The notes under the pieces: generated by a model
What the model was told of the DNA's origin: nothing
Databases searched by the model: none
What the model saw: only the letters and a program-made list of their open reading frames with translations
In this document: positions 7,686-15,002 of the stretch, one piece after another
Numbering within the stretch: position 1 is the stretch's first letter
How the letters are laid out: every line of letters starts with the position of its first letter
Translations under genes and position numbers: made by a program
Assembly: GCA_934255485.1 (NCBI GenBank)
Contig: CAKQOG010000041.1
Span: 1 to 15,628 of the forward strand
Length of the DNA stretch: 15,628 bases
Origin: an uncultured Prevotellamassilia sp.
GTDB taxonomy: Bacteria; Bacteroidota; Bacteroidia; Bacteroidales; Bacteroidaceae
Direction: 5' to 3'

Positions 7686-7717
7686 TTTGTTTGTTTAAGC
7701 ATGTTACTGTAAATTTG
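7686..7717 (+). promoter_or_regulatory. divergent promoter for the 7773 gene (-33 TTTG, -7 TAAATTTG)
   Basis: TTTG at 7686-7689 and TAAATTTG at 7710-7717, followed by CA, are separated by 20 nt, an exact consensus fit and the same spacing as the opposing nqr promoter. Predicted start is near 7724, with a leader of about 50 nt. The two promoters are arranged back to back with about 48 bases between their -33 elements. Confidence 0.75.
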
Positions 7718-7772
7718 CACGGAATATAAACAAAGACATATCATAATCATTAAACACTATATTAAATTCATT

Positions 7773-8795
7773 ATGACACAACAGAATTTAAATGACAATA
7801 GTCAAAACACCCCCAATGGAGGCATTCAGCAAACTCAACCTTCTCAAAATAATGCGACATCTGCTCAGAACTCACAATTCTCGGCACAAGGTCATACAGA
7901 AACACAATTAAGTAACAATAATTCGACTAAAAGCAATAAGAAGCTTTACATCATTATTGCCATTATAGTTATTGCACTATTAGGTGGTGTTTGTTATTTT
8001 GTTTCATCTCAAAAGGCTGCAAACCAAGAAGAAATGGCTTACGAAGTATTAGAGAATAACGACAATCCCGATGACTATCGCGATTTTTTGGAAAAATACC
8101 CCAATAGTGCCTACGCTGACGAGGTACGCCAAAGATTGACTAAACTTGAAGAAATGATTGATAAATGGAGATCTATAGCAATGTCTGACAACGTAAACGA
8201 CTTTAAAGATTTCAAGAATACTTATTCAGACGTACAATATGGCAGACTTTGCGATATAAAGATAGACTCTTTAGACTACATCACAGCACAAAAATTAGGT
8301 ACAGCAGAGGCTTATCAGCAGTATCTTAATGCTCACCCAGACGGACGCTATGCATCCGAAGCATCTATTGCACAAGGAAGCATTCATGATCAAGAAGTAA
8401 CCGATGCCGATCGTTCACAAATAGCAAATATCCTTACTGACTTTTACAATGGTTTTGCAGCAGAAGATGACGACAAAATATGCATGAACATTGCTGCAAC
8501 AATGACCACATTTTTGCATCAAAAAAATGCAAGTAAAGCAACAGTTCTCAATATCATTCATGGAATGTTTAATGAGGACATTAAAGGATGCCAGTTTAAT
8601 GTAAATCGCGATTTACAGGTTAAGCGCAAAGCTGACACCGCAAACGGAGAAAGTTTTGTTGCTACTTTTACAGTAGACCAACATATTCAGCGTGATGATG
8701 AAGGCAAAACCTATGGTCAATATCGTTGTGTTGCTGAGATTAATTCTCAAATGCTCATCACCTCGCTTACAATGCAAGAAATATCAAAGAATTAA
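7773..8795 (+). CDS. single-pass membrane protein with TPR-like units and an NTF2-like C-terminal region
   Basis: I do not recognise a named family. Residues 1-57 are low-complexity, rich in Gln, Asn, Ser and Thr, and carry no signal peptide. Residues 58-78 form one membrane helix after a short Lys patch (KSNKK), so the tail is probably cytoplasmic and the rest periplasmic. Three degenerate helical repeats follow: DDYRDFLEKYPNSAYADEV (about 100-118), NDFKDFKNTYSDVQYG (142-157) and AEAYQQYLNAHPDGRYASEA (178-197). They resemble the Y-P-x-S-x-Y-A-x-E pattern of tetratricopeptide-like proteins. The last 130 residues (TDFYNGFAAEDDDKICMN onward) look like a small alpha-beta NTF2/DUF4878-type domain. 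The gene has its own consensus promoter and lies 20 bases ahead of the MaoC-type gene. An envelope-associated scaffold or sensor role is only a guess. Confidence 0.8.
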   Translation: MTQQNLNDNSQNTPNGGIQQTQPSQNNATSAQNSQFSAQGHTETQLSNNNSTKSNKKLYIIIAIIVIALLGGVCYFVSSQKAANQEEMAYEVLENNDNPDDYRDFLEKYPNSAYADEVRQRLTKLEEMIDKWRSIAMSDNVNDFKDFKNTYSDVQYGRLCDIKIDSLDYITAQKLGTAEAYQQYLNAHPDGRYASEASIAQGSIHDQEVTDADRSQIANILTDFYNGFAAEDDDKICMNIAATMTTFLHQKNASKATVLNIIHGMFNEDIKGCQFNVNRDLQVKRKADTANGESFVATFTVDQHIQRDDEGKTYGQYRCVAEINSQMLITSLTMQEISKN

Positions 8796-8815
8796 TTTAT
8801 ATAAAGTAAAGAATT

Positions 8816-9271
8816 ATGCTGACAATCAACTCTTACGAAGAATTTGAGAAATATTTAGGTCAGGAACTTGGTAAATCTGATTGGCTAATAATAGACCAAG
8901 ACCGCATTAACGCATTTGCGGATGCTACACTTGACCACCAATGGATACACGTTGATCCAGAACGTGCAAAGAGTGGACCTTTTGGTCAAACAATCGTTCA
9001 TGGTTATCTCACTTTATCTCTCCTACCCTATATGTGGGAACAAATCATTAAGGTTAATAACCTTAAGATGATGGTTAACTATGGCATGGACAAGATGAAA
9101 TATGGACAAGCTGTACTAAGTGGTCAAAGCGTTCGTTTGGTTGCAAGTTTGCATAGTATCGCCAACCTTAGAGGTATATGCAAAGTCGAAATAAAATTCA
9201 CTATCGAGATTAAAGACCAAAAGAAGCCAGCTCTTACGGGCATTGCCACATTCTTGTATCACTTTAATTAA
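8816..9271 (+). CDS. MaoC-type (R)-specific enoyl-acyl hydratase
   Basis: This is a single hot-dog-fold protein of 151 residues, the normal size for stand-alone MaoC-like hydratases, which add water to trans-2-enoyl thioesters. The hydratase signature runs from FADATLDHQWIHVDPERA at 34-51, with D40 and H45 as the expected catalytic pair, followed by GPFGQTIVHGYLTLSLLP, the conserved helix-capping region. The product is soluble and cytoplasmic. The gene lies 20 bases behind the membrane protein gene and is probably read from the same promoter. The substrate (fatty-acyl or another thioester) cannot be told from the sequence, and nothing in the neighbourhood points to a pathway. A 17-bp palindrome follows 44 bases downstream. 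Confidence 0.9.
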   Translation: MLTINSYEEFEKYLGQELGKSDWLIIDQDRINAFADATLDHQWIHVDPERAKSGPFGQTIVHGYLTLSLLPYMWEQIIKVNNLKMMVNYGMDKMKYGQAVLSGQSVRLVASLHSIANLRGICKVEIKFTIEIKDQKKPALTGIATFLYHFN

Positions 9272-9314
9272 TTGTGTAATACATTCTATGTCCGAATGTT
9301 TCTACATTTCTACC

Positions 9315-9357
9315 ATAATTTATAATGAGGTGTTTTGATTACCTCATTATAAATTAT
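9315..9357 (+). terminator. 17-bp palindrome, probable terminator behind the MaoC-type gene
   Basis: Bases 9315-9331 and 9341-9357 are exact reverse complements around a 9-nt loop. The stem is mostly A/T with a GAGGT/ACCTC core next to the loop, and only a weak T stretch follows. The location between two same-strand transcription units favours a terminator. A protein-binding inverted repeat is the alternative. Confidence 0.6.
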
Positions 9358-9585
9358 ATTTAGTATCTCCAATCTAACAATAACGCCACAATTCGTTATC
9401 ATTAAATATAGTCATAGGCATTTTTAATTGTATTTTATAAAAATATTGTCTATTGCTACCCCTTCATTACAAGCAATCTATTTATCTGATAAGGCACTAT
9501 TTCATTCTATCTTCAATAATTGTTTGGCAACATACAACAGCATCAGAAAAGGATTGTTATAAGATTTGATAAAAATTAAAAGATC
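9358..9585. other. AT-rich leader region upstream of manC
   Basis: I see no open frame and no exact promoter consensus in this 228-base stretch. The closest -7 candidate is AAGATTTG at 9561-9568, one mismatch from TAnnTTTG, without a TTTG at the right distance upstream. A promoter for manC must lie here if the palindrome at 9315-9357 stops transcription, but I cannot place it. Confidence 0.4.
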
Positions 9586-10926
9586 ATGCAACTTATATTA
9601 CTCTCAGGAGGTTCAGGCAAACGTCTTTGGCCACTAAGTAACGATGCAAGAAGTAAGCAATTTTTACCTTTACTTCCATCTCCTAATGGCGGAAAAGAGT
9701 CTATGATACAACGAGTTGTGCGTCAAATCAGAGAAACTGGCCTTACTGATAACATAACAATAGCCACCAACTCTACTCAAAAAGATAGCATAATCAATCA
9801 ATTAGGGGAAAGCGTTAATATTGTAACCGAGCCCGAACGAAGAGATACGTTTCCTGCAACAGCTCTTGCTGCATGCTATCTTAGTCAAGAAAAAAAGTGC
9901 GACAAGGATGAAGTCGTAGTTGTAATGCCTTGCGATGTATATACCGAAGAAGATTACTATCACACCATCTCAAAAATGGCAAAAGCAGCCAAAGAAGGTG
10001 TCGCCGAGCTAATCCTCATGGGAATTACGTCTACTTATCCCAGTGATATTTTTGGATATATCATACCAGGCAAACAATCAACATCTAATGGGCTACAAAA
10101 GGTCATACAGTTTGTTGAGAAGCCTTCTGTAAGCAAAGCAAAACAACTACTAAAAAATGGTGCATATTGTAATGGTGGGGTATTTGCCTTTAAGCTTGGA
10201 TATATAACAGATATTATAGATCGATATATGAAGGATGCTTCGTTCGATGATATCTACGCTCATTATAAGGACTTTCCCCAAATAAGTTTTGACTACGAAG
10301 TAGCAGAAGAAGCAAACTCAGTAGCCGTTGTTCCATATTCAGGAAAATGGAAGGATCTTGGCACTTGGAATGAGTTGTGCGAAGAACTACCCAATACGCA
10401 TATAGGCAATGTTATAATGGGAGATAATAATGTAAACACACATGCTGTGAACGAATTAGGCATCCCCATTTTTTGCAATGATTTAAAGGATATTATTGTT
10501 GCAGCATCGCCAGACGGCATAATAGTTTGCGATAAAAAAGACTCTGAAAAAATTAAGGATTATGTTGGACAACTCTCCAACCGCCCCATGTATGAAGAAC
10601 GCAGATGGGGAACTTATCGCGTACTAGATGATATTGAATATGAAGATGGCACCCGCTCTTTAACAAAATCAATAACACTAAAAGCTGGTAAGAACATAAG
10701 CTACCAAATACACCACCATCGTGGCGAAATATGGACATTCGTTGATGGTGAAGGAACTTTTGTTCTTGACGGCAAGCGCAAAAAGGTTAAGCGAGGGGAC
10801 GTTGTAAATATACCTCTTGGCCACTTTCATGCAATAAAAGCTATAACAGATTTAACTTTTATTGAAGTGCAAATAGGCAATCCACTCATCGAAGAAGACA
10901 TTGAGAGGTTTGATTTTGATTGGTAA
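9586..10926 (+). CDS. manC: mannose-1-phosphate guanylyltransferase with C-terminal cupin (type II mannose-6-phosphate isomerase-like)
   Basis: The enzyme makes GDP-mannose from GTP and mannose-1-phosphate, a precursor for mannose- and fucose-containing glycans. The N-terminal nucleotidyltransferase domain opens with LLSGGSGKRLWPLS (5-18) and KQFLPL (24-29), followed by EPERRDTFPATALAA and VMPCDVY, and the sugar-phosphate motif FVEKPS. From about residue 339 a cupin domain follows (RRWGTYRVLDD, QIHHHRGEIW at 374-383, GDVVNIPLGHFHAI) that corresponds to the type II phosphomannose isomerase module. Total length (446) is slightly short of the common 460-480 residues for bifunctional ManC, so isomerase activity is likely but not certain. 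It is not next to other polysaccharide genes here, which suits a general supply role. Confidence 0.92.
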   Translation: MQLILLSGGSGKRLWPLSNDARSKQFLPLLPSPNGGKESMIQRVVRQIRETGLTDNITIATNSTQKDSIINQLGESVNIVTEPERRDTFPATALAACYLSQEKKCDKDEVVVVMPCDVYTEEDYYHTISKMAKAAKEGVAELILMGITSTYPSDIFGYIIPGKQSTSNGLQKVIQFVEKPSVSKAKQLLKNGAYCNGGVFAFKLGYITDIIDRYMKDASFDDIYAHYKDFPQISFDYEVAEEANSVAVVPYSGKWKDLGTWNELCEELPNTHIGNVIMGDNNVNTHAVNELGIPIFCNDLKDIIVAASPDGIIVCDKKDSEKIKDYVGQLSNRPMYEERRWGTYRVLDDIEYEDGTRSLTKSITLKAGKNISYQIHHHRGEIWTFVDGEGTFVLDGKRKKVKRGDVVNIPLGHFHAIKAITDLTFIEVQIGNPLIEEDIERFDFDW

Positions 10927-11045
10927 ATCATATAGTTGCTCTAAATAAAATTGCAATCTACCCAAGATTAAATATAGCTTTCATTCTCTATAATACAACA
11001 AAAAAGAGTTGTAATTAGATTTCTTACTCACCAAACTATTTAAAA

Positions 11046-11654
11046 GTGGATACATATCTAACGATAAAACAATCTGCCGAAACACAAATAACCGAGAAGC
11101 GTTCCCGCTTCATAGCGTTTATACTGCATGTTCAAACTGAAGAAGAAGCAAAATCCATCATTGCTACATATAAAAAGAAATATTATGATGCAAGACACGT
11201 GTGTTATGCGTATGTTATAGGGAATAAAGGTGAACATACACGCACTAACGATGATGGAGAGCCAAGTGGAACGGCAGGCAGACCTATATTAGGACAATTA
11301 GTATCGCACAATCTTACTTACTGCTTAGGTATCGTAGTTCGCTATTTTGGTGGGGTTAAATTAGGCACAGGCCCATTAGGAGTTGCATATAAAACAGCTA
11401 TTAGCGAAGCTATTGCACTTTCTGAGGTTGAAGAAAAGATTATTACAAGCACATTTAAAATAGCTGCACCTTATGCTGATGCCGATACCGCAATGCGTTT
11501 TATAAGAGAGGCTGGAGCTATAATTACACAACGCGACTATACGGCACAAGATACCATCATGACTGTTGAAGTCCGATTGGACGATGAACTTAATTTGCGA
11601 GAAAGATTAAGTAAAATTCTTTCTCTAACGTTTATTAAACAAAATGCAGAATAG
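11046..11654 (+). CDS. yigZ: YigZ/IMPACT family protein
   Basis: The protein belongs to the widely conserved YigZ/IMPACT family, whose eukaryotic member regulates translation stress signalling; the bacterial function is unsettled. The N-terminal UPF0029/impact domain shows EKRSRFIAFI (18-27), YYDARHVCYAYVIG (46-59), TNDDGEPSGTAGRPIL (67-82) and VVRYFGGVKLGTGPL (97-111). A DUF1949-type C-terminal domain follows to residue 202. The length is typical. The start is GTG at 11046, supported by the family N-terminus beginning a few residues before the EKRSRF motif; no ATG is available at a better position. It is followed after 13 bases by the GNAT gene, so the two probably form one transcript. Confidence 0.93.
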   Translation: MDTYLTIKQSAETQITEKRSRFIAFILHVQTEEEAKSIIATYKKKYYDARHVCYAYVIGNKGEHTRTNDDGEPSGTAGRPILGQLVSHNLTYCLGIVVRYFGGVKLGTGPLGVAYKTAISEAIALSEVEEKIITSTFKIAAPYADADTAMRFIREAGAIITQRDYTAQDTIMTVEVRLDDELNLRERLSKILSLTFIKQNAE

Positions 11655-11667
11655 CCACTATTAGAGT

Positions 11668-12216
11668 ATGCAATTTAAACCATTGTCAGCAGAGTACATA
11701 TCACAAGCCATTAGCTTATACGAGCAAGCATTTCCTATCGAAGAGCGAAGAGAAAGCAGTAAATGGATTGCACTCTGCAAGAATAAACCCTATTTTCACA
11801 TTCAAGTCATTACAGACGATAAAAACACTTTTGTAGGCATTATTACACATTGGGATTTCAGGAATTTTATTTACATTGAACACTTTGCTATATCCTCCTC
11901 TCTGCGCAATAAGGGTTATGGAAGCAAGGCTATAAGCTTCTTTGTAAATCAATTTTCAAACATACCCATTATATTGGAGGTTGAATTACCCCATACGCCT
12001 ATTGCTATAAAACGAATAGACTTTTATAAAAGGCATCACTTTGAACTTTTGCCATACGAATACAAGCAACCTCCTTATCGACATAATGAAAAAGAAACAC
12101 CTCTAAAAATTATGTGTTTAAACACTAATGATATATCAAATAAATATGCCGACTTCGTAAAAACAATACACCAAGAGGTTTACAATGTAAAAAGAAATAA
12201 GCACACGTTTCTTTGA
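11668..12216 (+). CDS. GNAT family N-acetyltransferase
   Basis: This 182-residue protein has the acetyl-CoA-binding motif A of the GNAT fold: IEHFAISSSLRNKGYGSKAI, with R80-N-K-G-Y-G-S86 as the pyrophosphate loop. The N-terminal helix contains YEQAFPIEERRES, seen in several small Bacteroidetes acetyltransferases. After LEVELPHT and RIDFYKRHHFELLPYEY (the usual beta strand and helix around the acetyl group) comes a 50-residue tail lacking other features. The substrate is unknown. It lies 13 bases downstream of the yigZ gene and 98 bases before aspS. The tail beyond about residue 140 is AT-rich and less conserved in appearance. Confidence 0.9.
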   Translation: MQFKPLSAEYISQAISLYEQAFPIEERRESSKWIALCKNKPYFHIQVITDDKNTFVGIITHWDFRNFIYIEHFAISSSLRNKGYGSKAISFFVNQFSNIPIILEVELPHTPIAIKRIDFYKRHHFELLPYEYKQPPYRHNEKETPLKIMCLNTNDISNKYADFVKTIHQEVYNVKRNKHTFL

Positions 12217-12239
12217 ATCAAACAATATTCGTAAATTCG
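12208..12239 (+). promoter_or_regulatory. weak candidate promoter for aspS
   Basis: TTTC (12208-12211) and TAAATTCG (12232-12239) lie 20 nt apart, each one base from the Bacteroidetes -33 and -7 elements. This would start aspS transcription about 70 bases before its ATG. The -33 half overlaps the end of the GNAT gene. Read-through from the yigZ-GNAT unit is also possible. Confidence 0.25.
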
Positions 12240-12314
12240 CAGAGTAAAAATCATAAGACATTCTGCACATACTTATCACTGTAGCAGAAAACTCAAAATA
12301 ACACACATAAGATT

Positions 12315-14081
12315 ATGTATAGAACAAACACTTGCGGCGAATTGCGCATTGAAAACGTAGGCCAAGAAGTTACATTGGCTGGTTGGGTGCAACGTAGCCG
12401 TAAAATGGGTGGCATGACATTCGTTGATTTGCGCGACCGATATGGCATCACACAGTTGGTCTTCAACGAAGAGACTGATGCAGACCTCTGTGCACAAGCC
12501 AACAAGTTAGGGCGCGAATTTGTTATCCAAGTAACAGGAAACGTTAATGAACGATATGCTAAAAATGACAAGATGCCCACAGGAGACATTGAAATCATTG
12601 TTAGCAAACTAAATATTCTCAACGAATCGCTTATTCCTCCATTCACAATAGAGAAGAATACAGATGGTGGTGATGACTTACGCATGAAGTATCGTTATCT
12701 TGACCTCAGACGCGAAAACGTTAGAGCTAATCTTGAATTACGTCATAAGTTCTGCATAGCAGTTCGCAATTTCCTTGATTCAAAAGGTTTTCTTGAAATT
12801 GAGACTCCTGTACTTATTGGCTCAACCCCCGAAGGTGCACGCGATTTCATCGTACCTTCACGTATGAACCCTGGTCAATTCTATGCACTACCACAAAGCC
12901 CACAAACACTTAAGCAATTGCTTATGGTTGCAGGCATGGATCGCTATTTCCAAATTGCAAAGTGCTTTAGAGATGAAGACCTTCGCGCTGACCGTCAGCC
13001 TGAGTTTACACAGATTGACTGTGAAATGTCGTTTGTAGAACAAGATGATATCCTCAAAACATTTGAGGAAATGGCCAAATACCTCTTCAAGGAAATTCGC
13101 AACTGCGACCTCGGTGACACACCATTTATTCGTATGCCATGGCACGAAGCCATGAAACGCTTTGGTTCTGACAAACCAGATATGCGCTTTGGTATGGAGT
13201 TCGTAGAACTAATGGATACGCTTAAAGGCACAGGTTCGTTTGGCGTATTCAACGAAGCTACATACATTGGTGGCATTTGCGCCACTGGATGTGCACACTA
13301 CACCCGCAAGCAACTCGACCAACTCACAGACTTTGTTAAGTCTCCACAAATTGGAGCTAAAGGCTTGGTTTATGCCAAGATTAACGAAGACGGAAGCATC
13401 AAAAGTTCTATTGATAAGTTCTATGAAGCCAATGTGCTTGAACAACTCAAAGAAAAGATGGATGCGAAACCAGGCGATCTTATCTTGATTTTGTCTGGTG
13501 ATGATGCAATGAAAACGCGTAAGCAACTATGCGAACTCCGTCTTGAAATGGGCGAACGCTTAGGACTTCGTGACCGCAACAAATTTGCTCTTCTTTGGGT
13601 AGTTGATTTCCCCATGTTCGAGTGGAGCGAAGAAGAAGGTCGTCTGTTAGCTATGCACCATCCATTTACTGCACCACGTCCTCAAGATGTGCCTTTGCTT
13701 GATACAGACCCTGCATCAGTACTTGCCGATGCATACGATATGGTTTGTAATGGTGTTGAAGTAGGCGGTGGTTCAATCCGTATACACGATGCTGTACTTC
13801 AAGCTAAAATATTCAAAGTGCTTGGCTTTACCCCCGAGCGTGCACAAGAACAATTTGGTTTCTTGATGAATGCATTTAAATATGGTGCACCACCTCACGG
13901 AGGTTTGGCATATGGCTTAGATCGTTGGGTATCATTGTTTGCTGGATTGGATAGCATCAGAGATTGTATCGCATTCCCTAAGAACAATTCAGGCAGAGAT
14001 GTTATGCTCGATGCTCCTTCAAGGGTAGACCAAAAGCAACTTGATGAACTGATGATAGACGTTCGTCCACAAGCAAAGTAA
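12315..14081 (+). CDS. aspS: aspartyl-tRNA synthetase
   Basis: The enzyme charges tRNA-Asp with aspartate in the cytoplasm. The 588 residues match the bacterial type. In order: an N-terminal OB-fold anticodon-binding domain (about 1-110; GWVQRSRKMGGMTFVDLRDR), the class II catalytic core with motif 2 FRDEDLRADRQPEF (218-231) and QSPQTLKQLLMV (194-205), a bacterial GAD insertion domain (about 285-420), and motif 3 GLAYGLDRW (530-538) with the ATP-binding R537. It is complete and has no broken motifs. The ATG at 12315 gives the standard N-terminus (MYRTNTCGEL). A strong terminator follows. Codon use is that of a well-expressed housekeeping gene. Whether it is Asp-specific or also charges tRNA-Asn depends on whether the genome has gatCAB, which is not in this window. 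Confidence 0.98.
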   Translation: MYRTNTCGELRIENVGQEVTLAGWVQRSRKMGGMTFVDLRDRYGITQLVFNEETDADLCAQANKLGREFVIQVTGNVNERYAKNDKMPTGDIEIIVSKLNILNESLIPPFTIEKNTDGGDDLRMKYRYLDLRRENVRANLELRHKFCIAVRNFLDSKGFLEIETPVLIGSTPEGARDFIVPSRMNPGQFYALPQSPQTLKQLLMVAGMDRYFQIAKCFRDEDLRADRQPEFTQIDCEMSFVEQDDILKTFEEMAKYLFKEIRNCDLGDTPFIRMPWHEAMKRFGSDKPDMRFGMEFVELMDTLKGTGSFGVFNEATYIGGICATGCAHYTRKQLDQLTDFVKSPQIGAKGLVYAKINEDGSIKSSIDKFYEANVLEQLKEKMDAKPGDLILILSGDDAMKTRKQLCELRLEMGERLGLRDRNKFALLWVVDFPMFEWSEEEGRLLAMHHPFTAPRPQDVPLLDTDPASVLADAYDMVCNGVEVGGGSIRIHDAVLQAKIFKVLGFTPERAQEQFGFLMNAFKYGAPPHGGLAYGLDRWVSLFAGLDSIRDCIAFPKNNSGRDVMLDAPSRVDQKQLDELMIDVRPQAK

Positions 14082-14094
14082 ATATATTAACAAG

Positions 14095-14130
14095 AAAATC
14101 TCGCAAGCTTTGAGTTTGCGAGATTTTTCT
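14095..14130 (+). terminator. Rho-independent terminator of aspS
   Basis: AAAATCTCGCAA (14095-14106) pairs exactly with TTGCGAGATTTT (14116-14127). Including one G-T and one C-G pair the stem is 14 bp with a 5-nt loop. The descending arm ends in a T-rich tract (14124-14128), with more T after one C. It lies 13 bases after the aspS stop codon. Confidence 0.9.
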
Positions 14131-14148
14131 TTTATAACATTAATATGA

Positions 14149-14268
14149 GTATCTATTATCAGTTTTGAATATCACCAGAATGAACTATCACCTCTGCTTA
14201 TGGGAGTTACTGAAGCTGACGATGATGATTATGCATATCGGATAATCGAGTATTTTCATTTATTGTAA
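14149..14268 (+). pseudogene. possible 3' gene remnant (39 codons)
   Basis: After TGA at 14146-14148 the frame reads VSIISFEYHQNELSPLLMGV then TEADDDDYAYRIIEYFHLL, ending in TAA at 14266-14268. Its composition (mixed hydrophobic, acidic DDDD, aromatic residues) is more protein-like than the surrounding spacer, and it looks like a gene's C-terminus with no body: upstream is the aspS terminator. It overlaps the 3' end of the - strand gene at 14256-14903 by 13 bases. It may be a remnant left when that gene was inserted. The frame is short and could be chance. Confidence 0.25.
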
Positions 14269-14903
14269 TTAGGATAATCCTCTATTATTTTTGATATATC
14301 TTTCCCTTCTTCTAATTCATAACAATAAAAATCAGTATCTGTTCCCTTTGTTTCTATCTTCTTGTGAATAGACTTTATAGTACCCTCATTATAACTTTTT
14401 ACAATCATAACAAAAAAAGTAAAACAACTAGGCTCATTGCTTAATTTACAGAAGTCCTTAACAAAGGCTGACTCATCAGGATTCAATGCCTTGAACTCGA
14501 TAAGGGCAATTCTCTCGAATTTATCATTGTGAATACTAAGGTCTATCATTGCAGACTGTCCATCAGCTTCTTTTCCTTTAACTTTGCGTGGACCTATTTT
14601 CTCCTTATCTTTACTAAACACATACTTTTCTTCTGTAGGAGTTTCTACGGAATAATATACATTCCACAATTTGTCCTGACAATATTTATTGAATTGCTCA
14701 ACGAAAATAAATCTCAACTCTTGCTCACTAATACGAGTTTCTCCATTACGATATTGCTCACTATACTTTGGAAATAAAATTCTTGAACCAGACTCACAAA
14801 AGTTTCCACTATTTCCTTTTTCTTCTTTCTGAGTATCATAGACATTCTTGATAACCTCAAATGTTCGGTCAAGTATCTCTTTTATATGTTCTTTGTCTGT
14901 CAT
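14256..14903 (-). CDS. hypothetical protein with PD-(D/E)XK-like nuclease signature
   Basis: I do not recognise a named family. The 215-residue protein is soluble, with a charged N-terminal helix region (MTDKEHIKEILDRTFEVIKN), an acidic or aromatic middle, and a stretch AMIDLSIH then RIALIEFKAL, giving D121, E136 and K138. D-x14-E-x-K at the end of two predicted beta strands is the arrangement of the PD-(D/E)XK nuclease core, and the helical SEQELRFIFVEQF segment (59-71) could supply the usual N-terminal acidic residue. Helix-strand alternation continues to the end (SCFTFFVMIVKSYN, DFYCYELEEG). The gene is more AT-rich than nqr or aspS and stands alone between aspS and an ABC ATPase gene, without a methylase or helicase partner. 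An accessory nuclease or a non-catalytic relative is possible. I see no consensus promoter in the 99 bases upstream. Confidence 0.75.
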   Translation of the reverse strand: MTDKEHIKEILDRTFEVIKNVYDTQKEEKGNSGNFCESGSRILFPKYSEQYRNGETRISEQELRFIFVEQFNKYCQDKLWNVYYSVETPTEEKYVFSKDKEKIGPRKVKGKEADGQSAMIDLSIHNDKFERIALIEFKALNPDESAFVKDFCKLSNEPSCFTFFVMIVKSYNEGTIKSIHKKIETKGTDTDFYCYELEEGKDISKIIEDYPNYNK

Positions 14904-15002
14904 ATTTCTTGATTTTTATGATATATAATTCCGCCTGTAACTTGTTTTTTAATAAATATAAACGTACGAATAGTTTGTTAATTTATTTTATATGCGCTCT
15001 CT

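Noticed and set aside
13209..13526. 105-codon - strand frame inside aspS, and similar long antisense frames in nqrE, nqrC and aspS
   Set aside because: The + strand aspS product is complete with all class II motifs; the antisense frames are by-products of codon bias and show no domain-like sequence.
9586..14081. The run manC, yigZ, GNAT gene and aspS as one functional operon
   Set aside because: The gaps of 119 and 98 bases and unrelated roles argue against a single functional unit; only yigZ and the GNAT gene are tightly spaced.
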